A stretch of DNA of 11,572 bases from Coriobacteriales bacterium. Its GTDB lineage: Bacteria > Actinomycetota > Coriobacteriia > Coriobacteriales > UBA8131. The translations under genes were made by a program, and so were the position numbers. The stretch covers positions 1-11,572 of the forward strand of contig JAISUQ010000061.1 in the NCBI GenBank assembly GCA_031272005.1, given 5' to 3'. Every line of letters begins with the position of its first letter. Positions within the stretch are counted from its first letter, which is position 1. This document shows positions 6,875-11,572 of the stretch, piece by piece. The notes below the pieces were generated by a model. The model saw only the letters and a program-made list of their open reading frames with translations. It had not been told where the DNA came from and did not search any database.

Positions 6875-6907
6875 GTGAACTACGGGTGTTGTGTTGTTGT
6901 AAAGGTC

Positions 6908-6998
6908 TGGCGGAGAGCTGGGGATTCGAACCCCAGATGCGCTTTTGACGCATACTCGCTTAGCAGGCGAGCACCTTCGGCCTCTCGGTCAGCTCTCC
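6908..6998 (-). tRNA. tRNA-Ser (anticodon GCU), CCA encoded
   Basis: On the minus strand the 91-nt gene has acceptor GGAGAGC pairing with GCTCTCC, discriminator G and encoded CCA. The anticodon stem CTCGC/GCGAG holds loop CTGCTAA, giving anticodon GCU for AGC/AGU codons. The long variable arm ATGCG/CGCAT is serine-specific. The T-stem TGGGG/CCCCA holds loop TTCGAAT. It lies upstream of tRNA-Ser(CGA) in transcription order, and the two are probably one transcript. Together with serS further upstream it forms a serine-decoding cluster. Confidence 0.95.
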
Positions 6999-7010
6999 GC
7001 GCGGGTTTAC

Positions 7011-7019
7011 ATGATAGCA
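7011..7019 (-). promoter_or_regulatory. Extended -10 promoter for the tRNA-Ser pair
   Basis: On the minus strand the sequence reads TGCTATCAT: an extended TGn element followed by a hexamer matching TATAAT at 5 of 6 positions. It sits between the amidase stop (7033) and the 5' end of tRNA-Ser(GCU) at 6998. That leaves 12 nt, so a transcript would begin a few bases before the mature tRNA. No clear -35 hexamer is seen, as is common with extended -10 promoters. Confidence 0.5.
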
Positions 7020-7032
7020 GAAAACTCGAAAT

Positions 7033-9639
7033 CTATGGTTGATATGTCCGGTACTTCTGGTAGTTACTCAGGTAGGTGGCAAACTCCGGTGAAGTATCGG
7101 AGTTGCCGACCTGCCACATCTTATGGTCGATGATCTTGCTCTCAAAGCCATAGTAACTGTCGATGTAGGCGATGACGCGGTCCACCGACTGCAGCTGGGC
7201 GATCGTGTAGGGATGCGCCAGGTCCTTGCCAACATGCACCATCTCGATGCCGATGGAGGAGGCGTTCATCCCCTTGGGCACGCCGAACAAGGTGTAGTAG
7301 CTGCTGTTCGGCGGCGAGCCGGCATGCCAGGCGACCTGATCCAAGGGCACGCACTGATAGATACTGCCGTCGCGGTCAACGATGAAGTGGGTGGCCACAC
7401 CAGGCTGCTCGGGACGGTCCCACCAGGCGATGACGCTGGCCGGGCCACCAAGGCCCTCGGTGTCGTGCAGCACGATGTACTTCTGATCCGACCATGGTTT
7501 GTACCCATGTTGGAAGGACGCGCGGTAATCCTCCACCACGCCCAGCAGGCCGTGACTGGTACCCTTGAGGCTGAAGCGGGCAGCCCGGCTGCTGTTGGTG
7601 GTAGAGAAGACATTGGCCCCGCTGCTCTGCGAGTCCACCGCCAGCCAGGTGCCGAGGCCGGACCTGATGATGAACTGCCCCCCGCTGACCAATTCCAACT
7701 GCCACTTCTGGTTGTCCTGACCATTGCTGGGCCAGAGAATGACGTTGCTGCCCTCGGCGGCGCTGGCGCCGAAGACATCCAGACTCTGGGTGTTGCCGGC
7801 ATTGCGGATGGTCAGCCAGCCGTCTTCCTGCGGAGCCAGCTGCCACTTCTGAGCCACCGTACTGTTGGCCGAGCTGATGATGATGTCGCCATAGCTGTCG
7901 GCAGCGAAGCCGTCGAAGTTGAGCAGAAAGCCACCCTCGGTGCTCAGAGTGTAGTAGGCGGCGCGGTTGATGATTGCGGTTTCGGCAGGCTGGAAGATAC
8001 TGTTGGCGTCGCGCACGGCAGCCAGCACTATGCTGTCGCCGGAGGCAACCAGATACTTGCCGGGCCAGGCTACGCTCTCCAGGCGCACGCCGCCATCAGC
8101 CGGCCAGGCCAGCCACTGGGCAGCCGGCGAGTCAGCTGTGCCGACCGTATCCACGATACTGCCATCGGTGCTCAGCCAGGTGCCGGCGTGCAAGGTCTCC
8201 AGGGTCACAGCTTCGGAGTCGGGCTGTTGGTGGACGATGAACTTCTGGTTCAGGGCACCGCTGTCGGTCCAGAGCAGGGCCACGGCGCCGGCGCCGGCGG
8301 CGCCACAGATGTCCAGCCGCTTAGCCGTGGCCTGCTTGGGGGTCAGCGTGATTATCTGGCCATCGCTGATATTGGCGTCAATTCGCGTCAGGTTGAAGGT
8401 CTGGGCAGGCCCGGCCACCAGCTGCGCTGATGCTCCGGCACTGAGCGAGGCAAAGCCCAGGTAGTTGCCGCTCTGCGCGGAACGCAGCGTATAGCCCTCG
8501 CCTTGCGCCGCCACTATCCAACGCTGGTTGTCAGCGCCGGTGGCCGCCCACTGCAGCACGGCAGTGCCGATGGTGCGGTTGTGGCCCTCCACATCCAGGG
8601 CCTTATCCGAATGCAGTGGCCGAATGCTGTAGCCGCCGTTTTCATAGCGCAGCTCGAAGGCCTGGTTGTTCTGACCGTTGGCCGTCCAGAGCACCGGGCG
8701 GGCGCCATTAAGCTGAGAATTGCCAGTGATGTCCAGCACCAGGCTGGGGTCGACGCTGCTGCTGATAGTATAAACACCATTGGCAATGACCTGACTGCCC
8801 GACAATGGCGCAGCGTCCACGTCAACCAGGGTGAAATCCTGACTCGCCGTGCCGGGCGCATAAGGGCGCACGCGGACATAAGCGCCCTCGGCGTTGCTGG
8901 TGATGTCCAGCGCATAATTATTGTCAGCGGCGGAGATAATCACAGTCGCGCCGGACGGCGACTGGCGCAGGGACCAGAGCTGGTTTTGTCGGTTCTCCGC
9001 TGCCGACTTCAGCGGCCACTGGATGACCCGGGCGCCATCGGCGACAGCGCCGCCGTAGATGTCCAGCACCAATCCGGATTTCTGGGAGCGGATGGCGTAG
9101 AGAGCCGTATCGCCGGAGCCGCTGATCAGGTCGAGATAGAAGAGCTGATTGGCGGCCATCCGCGAGGTCCAGATGATGGCGTCGGCGCCGGCCGCGGTGG
9201 AGGCGCCGTAGATGTCGACCGCCATCAGTGGGGCTGGAGCCGGGCAGAGCAGGAAGCGATGACCCTGGCTGGCAGCCAGGGTGGACAGAGCGGAGGTTGG
9301 ACTGTCTGCAGCGGTGTCTGCAGCGGTGTCTGCAGCGGTGTCTGTAGCGGTATCTGTATCGGTGCTGGAAGTGGCACCCGAGGTGGCATCGGGGCTGGAG
9401 TCGGTATCGTCAGCGGCGCCGCGCTCGGCATGCGCGTTGGCATGCGTATCGGTATCGGTTACGCCGCCCGCAGAGGCGCCGCCTGCAGCTCCACCATCAG
9501 GCAGTACCACGGTATTGGGAGAATCGCCGGGCGCTTCTCCCGTCTGATCATCGGCAAAAGCCGGAGCGTATAATGTGGCTGGCACCAGCGAAATGGCAAT
9601 CAGAGCCGCTAACAGCACCCGGCAGGTTCTCTTCGACAT
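7033..9639 (-). CDS. Secreted N-acetylmuramoyl-L-alanine amidase with four ricin-like trefoil domains
   Basis: The 868-aa protein starts with a signal peptide (residues 1-29, ending APAFA). A Thr/Asp/Ala-rich linker (~30-118) follows, then about 570 residues of ricin-type repeats and a C-terminal Amidase_2/PGRP domain (~700-868). The repeats show recurring LDxxG motifs (e.g. residues 191, 301, 347, 441, 619) and NQxxx/QxW ends. Spacing suggests twelve subdomains, i.e. four trefoils at ~126-275, 283-420, 424-555 and 562-695. The catalytic domain shows VLHDTE with zinc ligand His725, AWHAG (His772), IGIEMV (Glu799), and DHK (His839) with Asp848 as the likely second and third ligands. It would cut the MurNAc-L-Ala amide bond in cell-wall glycan, with trefoils binding sugars. 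AAGGAG at 9648-9653 lies 8 nt from the ATG, and an extended -10 promoter lies upstream. The native host gene is outside the prophage. Confidence 0.88.
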   Translation of the reverse strand: MSKRTCRVLLAALIAISLVPATLYAPAFADDQTGEAPGDSPNTVVLPDGGAAGGASAGGVTDTDTHANAHAERGAADDTDSSPDATSGATSSTDTDTATDTAADTAADTAADSPTSALSTLAASQGHRFLLCPAPAPLMAVDIYGASTAAGADAIIWTSRMAANQLFYLDLISGSGDTALYAIRSQKSGLVLDIYGGAVADGARVIQWPLKSAAENRQNQLWSLRQSPSGATVIISAADNNYALDITSNAEGAYVRVRPYAPGTASQDFTLVDVDAAPLSGSQVIANGVYTISSSVDPSLVLDITGNSQLNGARPVLWTANGQNNQAFELRYENGGYSIRPLHSDKALDVEGHNRTIGTAVLQWAATGADNQRWIVAAQGEGYTLRSAQSGNYLGFASLSAGASAQLVAGPAQTFNLTRIDANISDGQIITLTPKQATAKRLDICGAAGAGAVALLWTDSGALNQKFIVHQQPDSEAVTLETLHAGTWLSTDGSIVDTVGTADSPAAQWLAWPADGGVRLESVAWPGKYLVASGDSIVLAAVRDANSIFQPAETAIINRAAYYTLSTEGGFLLNFDGFAADSYGDIIISSANSTVAQKWQLAPQEDGWLTIRNAGNTQSLDVFGASAAEGSNVILWPSNGQDNQKWQLELVSGGQFIIRSGLGTWLAVDSQSSGANVFSTTNSSRAARFSLKGTSHGLLGVVEDYRASFQHGYKPWSDQKYIVLHDTEGLGGPASVIAWWDRPEQPGVATHFIVDRDGSIYQCVPLDQVAWHAGSPPNSSYYTLFGVPKGMNASSIGIEMVHVGKDLAHPYTIAQLQSVDRVIAYIDSYYGFESKIIDHKMWQVGNSDTSPEFATYLSNYQKYRTYQP
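9304..9363. repeat. 12-bp tandem repeat in the amidase linker
   Basis: Five 12-bp units lie in tandem on the + strand: GTCTGCAGCGGT three times, then GTCTGTAGCGGT and ATCTGTATCGGT. On the coding strand they encode TAAD-type units of the amidase linker. The unit length is a multiple of three, so gain or loss by slippage keeps the frame and changes only linker length. Confidence 0.85.
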
Positions 9640-9647
9640 TTAAGCTA

Positions 9648-9653
9648 CTCCTT
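9648..9653 (-). promoter_or_regulatory. Ribosome-binding site of the amidase gene
   Basis: AAGGAG on the minus strand lies 8 nt before the ATG at 9639. It fixes that start, directly ahead of a credible signal peptide. Confidence 0.8.
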
Positions 9654-9677
9654 ACTTGAGAAAAGCCTGGAGTAAGC

Positions 9678-9708
9678 ATTATACCAAAAGTGCTGTTTAA
9701 TTTCGCAA
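9678..9708 (-). promoter_or_regulatory. Extended -10 promoter of the amidase gene
   Basis: The minus strand reads TGGTATAAT at 9678-9686: a perfect TATAAT with an extended TGn. The best -35 candidate, TTGCGA at 9703-9708, is weak and 19 bp away. The -35 side runs into the last codons of the upstream gene. The amidase can thus be transcribed independently of serS and the UPF0210 gene, with a 5' leader of about 30 nt. Confidence 0.7.
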
Positions 9709-11061
9709 ACTGTTGAGCGGCGCCGGGAAGCGTCCGCCGCGATGGGCAAAGACCCGCCCGGCGTGGCGGTTGACCGGCATCACCGGTGCGCTGCCCAAAA
9801 GCCCGCCGAATTCCAGGCGCTCGCCAGCCTGCTTGCCGAGCGCCGGAATCAGGCGCACAGCGGTGGTCTTGTTATTGATTACGCCGATGGCCATCTCATC
9901 AGCGATGATGCCGGCGATGGTCTCCGCATCCACATCACCGGGGATGGCAATCATATCCAGCCCCACCGAGCAGACGCTGGTCATGGCCTCCAGCTTCTCC
10001 AGGGTCAGAGCGCCCATCTCGGCAGCTGCTATCATGCCAGCATCCTCGCTGACTGGGATAAAAGCGCCCGAGAGTCCGCCGACCGAGGAGGAGGCCATCA
10101 CGCCACCCTTCTTGACCGCGTCGTTGAGCAGGGCCAGGGCTGCAGTGGTACCCGGGCCGCCGACCGTGCCCACGCCAATGGCTTCCAGAATCTGGGCCAC
10201 CGAATCGCCGGCTGCCGGTGTGGGCGCCAAAGACAGGTCGAGGATGCCCATCTGCACGCCCAGGCGGCGTGAGGCTTCGCGGGCAATCAGTTCGCCGGCG
10301 CGGGTGATTTTGAAGGTCGTGGCCTTGATGGCCTCGGCGATCTGCGTCAAATCGGCATCATCAGGCATCTCGGCCAGCACCGCCCGGACCACACCCGGCC
10401 CAGAGACGCCGACGTTGACCACGGCCTCGGCCTCGCCCGAGCCATGGAAGGCTCCGGCCATGAACGGGTTATCCTCCACGGCATTGGCAAAGACCACCAG
10501 TTTGGCGCAGGCGATGGCCTCCCGGTCGGCTGTGCGCTGGGCACAGGCCAGGATGGTCTGGGCCATCTGCAGCACGGCGTCCATGTTGATGCCGGCCCGC
10601 GTGGAGGCCACGTTGACCGAGGAGCAGACCCGCTCTGTGGTGGCCAGGGCTTCAGGGATGGAGGCAATCAATTTGTTGTCGGCCGCGCTGGCGCCCTTGT
10701 GGACCAAGGCGGAGAAGCCACCGACGAAATCCACACCGACTTCAGCACCAGCCTTATCCAACGCCTGAGCCACCGGCGTCAGGTCGCTGGACACTGCGGC
10801 AGCGCAGACTTCGGCGATGGGGGTGACGGCAATGCGCTTGTTGGCGATGGGGATGCCGTACTCCCGGGCCAGTTGGTCGGCTGTGGGCACCAGCTGCTCG
10901 GCGGCCACGGTCAGGTGGTCGTAGCAGCGTTGGGCGCAGACCGTTACGTCCTCATGGGTGCAGCCGCGCAACGACAGTCCCAGCGTGATGGTGCGGATAT
11001 CCAGGTTCTGCTGCGAGACCATGGCCAGCGTCTCGGCGACCTCCTGTGGGGTTATCTGCAA
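9697..11061 (-). CDS. UPF0210/DUF711 (PFL-family-named) protein, function unknown
   Basis: The protein is conserved along its length with the UPF0210 family: NLDIRTITLGLSLRGC near the start, IANKRIAVTPI, VGVDFVGGFSALVHKG, CSSVNVASTRAGINMDAV, KLVVFANAVEDNPFMAGAFHG, LDLSLAPTPAAGDSVA, VGGPGTTAALALLNDAVKKGG, GGLSGAFIPVSEDAGMI, CSVGLDMIAIPGD and GGRFPAPLNSLRN at the end. I place the start at TTG 11061 (protein begins LQITPQEVAETLAMV). There AAGGAG lies 6 nt upstream and the 454-residue length matches the family. An upstream TTG at 11100 would add 13 residues and has no RBS. The biochemical function is not established, although the family name hints at a pyruvate-formate-lyase-like fold. The frequent ACT-domain partner gene is not adjacent here. 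It follows serS by 61 bp in the same direction, so it may be cotranscribed. Confidence 0.88.
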   Translation of the reverse strand: MQITPQEVAETLAMVSQQNLDIRTITLGLSLRGCTHEDVTVCAQRCYDHLTVAAEQLVPTADQLAREYGIPIANKRIAVTPIAEVCAAAVSSDLTPVAQALDKAGAEVGVDFVGGFSALVHKGASAADNKLIASIPEALATTERVCSSVNVASTRAGINMDAVLQMAQTILACAQRTADREAIACAKLVVFANAVEDNPFMAGAFHGSGEAEAVVNVGVSGPGVVRAVLAEMPDDADLTQIAEAIKATTFKITRAGELIAREASRRLGVQMGILDLSLAPTPAAGDSVAQILEAIGVGTVGGPGTTAALALLNDAVKKGGVMASSSVGGLSGAFIPVSEDAGMIAAAEMGALTLEKLEAMTSVCSVGLDMIAIPGDVDAETIAGIIADEMAIGVINNKTTAVRLIPALGKQAGERLEFGGLLGSAPVMPVNRHAGRVFAHRGGRFPAPLNSLRN

Positions 11062-11067
11062 AGTACT

Positions 11068-11073
11068 CTCCTT
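11068..11073 (-). promoter_or_regulatory. Ribosome-binding site setting the TTG start of the UPF0210 gene
   Basis: AAGGAG on the minus strand lies 6 nt before TTG 11061. This supports that rare start codon over the in-frame TTG at 11100, which has no comparable site. Confidence 0.75.
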
Positions 11074-11122
11074 CTCATCCTGCGAACGCAGCGACGACAA
11101 CCTGCATGCTCATCTTTCCTGG

Positions 11123-11572
11123 CTACCGATTCTGACCTGCTATTACGTCGATGCCGCCCATGTAGGGGATAAGGGCTTGGGGCACACGCACGCTGCCGTC
11201 GGGTTGCTGGTAGTTCTCCAGGATGGCGGCCATGGTGCGACCCACGGCCAGGCCGCTGCCGTTGAGGGTATGCAGCAGACGGCTACCCTTGAAGGCTTCG
11301 GGGTCACGGTACTTGATTCTGGCCCGCCGCGCCTGGAAATCGGTACAGTTGGAGCAGGAGGAGATTTCCTTGTAGCCATCATAGGACGGCAGCCAGACCT
11401 CCAGATCGTAGGTGCGGGCGGCGGAGAAGCCCAGATCGCCGGTGCACAGCTCGATAACCCGATAGGGCAACTCCAGCAATTGGAGAATGTTCTCGGCATC
11501 GGCGACCATCGACTCCAGTTCGGCAAAGGAGGTCTCCGGGGTGGCGAACTTGACCATCTCCACCTTGTCGAA
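11123..11572 (-). CDS. serS: Seryl-tRNA synthetase, C-terminal part (5' end outside window)
   Basis: About 149 residues plus stop are visible, running off the window edge at FDKVEMVKF. The segment is the class II catalytic core of SerRS: LCTGDLGFSAARTYDLEVWLP, then EISSCSNCTDFQARRARIKY, then HTLNGSGLAVGRTMAAILENYQ, the motif-3 region, and a QALIPYMGG end. The enzyme charges tRNA-Ser with serine in the cytoplasm. Its substrates, two tRNA-Ser genes, lie about 4 kb downstream on the same strand. The TAG stop at 11123-11125 gives the usual C-terminal length. The frame is open to the edge, so the Met at 11563 is internal. Confidence 0.95.
   Translation of the reverse strand, partial: FDKVEMVKFATPETSFAELESMVADAENILQLLELPYRVIELCTGDLGFSAARTYDLEVWLPSYDGYKEISSCSNCTDFQARRARIKYRDPEAFKGSRLLHTLNGSGLAVGRTMAAILENYQQPDGSVRVPQALIPYMGGIDVIAGQNR

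Noticed and set aside
6697..6948. + strand open frame over the tRNA region
   Set aside because: It runs through both tRNA genes and is a false coding call.
7123..8430. Long open frame (435 codons) on the + strand antisense to the amidase
   Set aside because: It is a high-GC shadow of the real gene: no family features, no RBS, and the opposite strand has a signal peptide, repeats and catalytic motifs.
9304..9363. CRISPR-like array
   Set aside because: The units are contiguous 12-mers without spacers and encode a protein linker.
8503..9573. 356-codon + strand frame antisense to the amidase N-terminal half
   Set aside because: Its Ser/Val/Gly runs merely mirror the 12-bp linker repeat, and no start signal is evident.
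9713..10768. 351-codon + strand frame antisense to the UPF0210 gene
   Set aside because: It lies wholly inside a strongly conserved gene, and its composition is codon-bias shadow (Pro/Ala/Ser).

Overview
The window looks like the right-hand end of a siphophage-type prophage joined to ordinary chromosome of a high-GC Gram-positive bacterium. The best guess for the host is an actinobacterium of the Coriobacteriia (Olsenella/Collinsella-like). That guess rests on high GC, a secreted ricin-repeat amidase and the style of the endolysin. It is an inference, because no rRNA or marker phylogeny is available here.

Positions 1-6686 (+ strand) hold a compact late-gene operon. It encodes a large tail protein (5' end outside the window; Fn3 repeats, then a LamG-like domain), a baseplate hub-like protein, an OB-fold/repeat-stem fibre protein, a single-pass membrane protein, a holin-like protein, a Cys/His peptidoglycan-hydrolase endolysin, a 27-aa membrane peptide, a 66-aa two-TM protein and a tandem-SH3b protein. 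Eight of the nine genes follow from structure and lysis logic: the tail tip is built first, then holin(s) permeabilise the membrane and the leaderless endolysin reaches the wall. Every junction except one (31 bp at 4464-4494) overlaps by 1-17 bp, which points to translational coupling.

Positions 6687-6781 are a non-coding junction with short repeats. They lead to two tRNA-Ser genes on the minus strand (anticodons CGA and GCU, both with CCA encoded). The 3' end of tRNA-Ser(CGA) faces the prophage, so it is the probable attachment site.

Positions 7033-11572 (all minus strand) are host DNA. In transcription order they hold the 3' end of serS, a UPF0210/DUF711 protein, and a secreted amidase made of four ricin-like trefoils and an Amidase_2 domain, followed by the two tRNA-Ser genes. 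An extended -10 promoter precedes the amidase and another precedes the tRNAs. The seryl-tRNA synthetase thus lies a few kilobases upstream of two of its own tRNA substrates. No stretch over 300 bp lacks a gene. I found no convincing new defence or mobile system; the least explained parts are the small genes of the lysis cassette.
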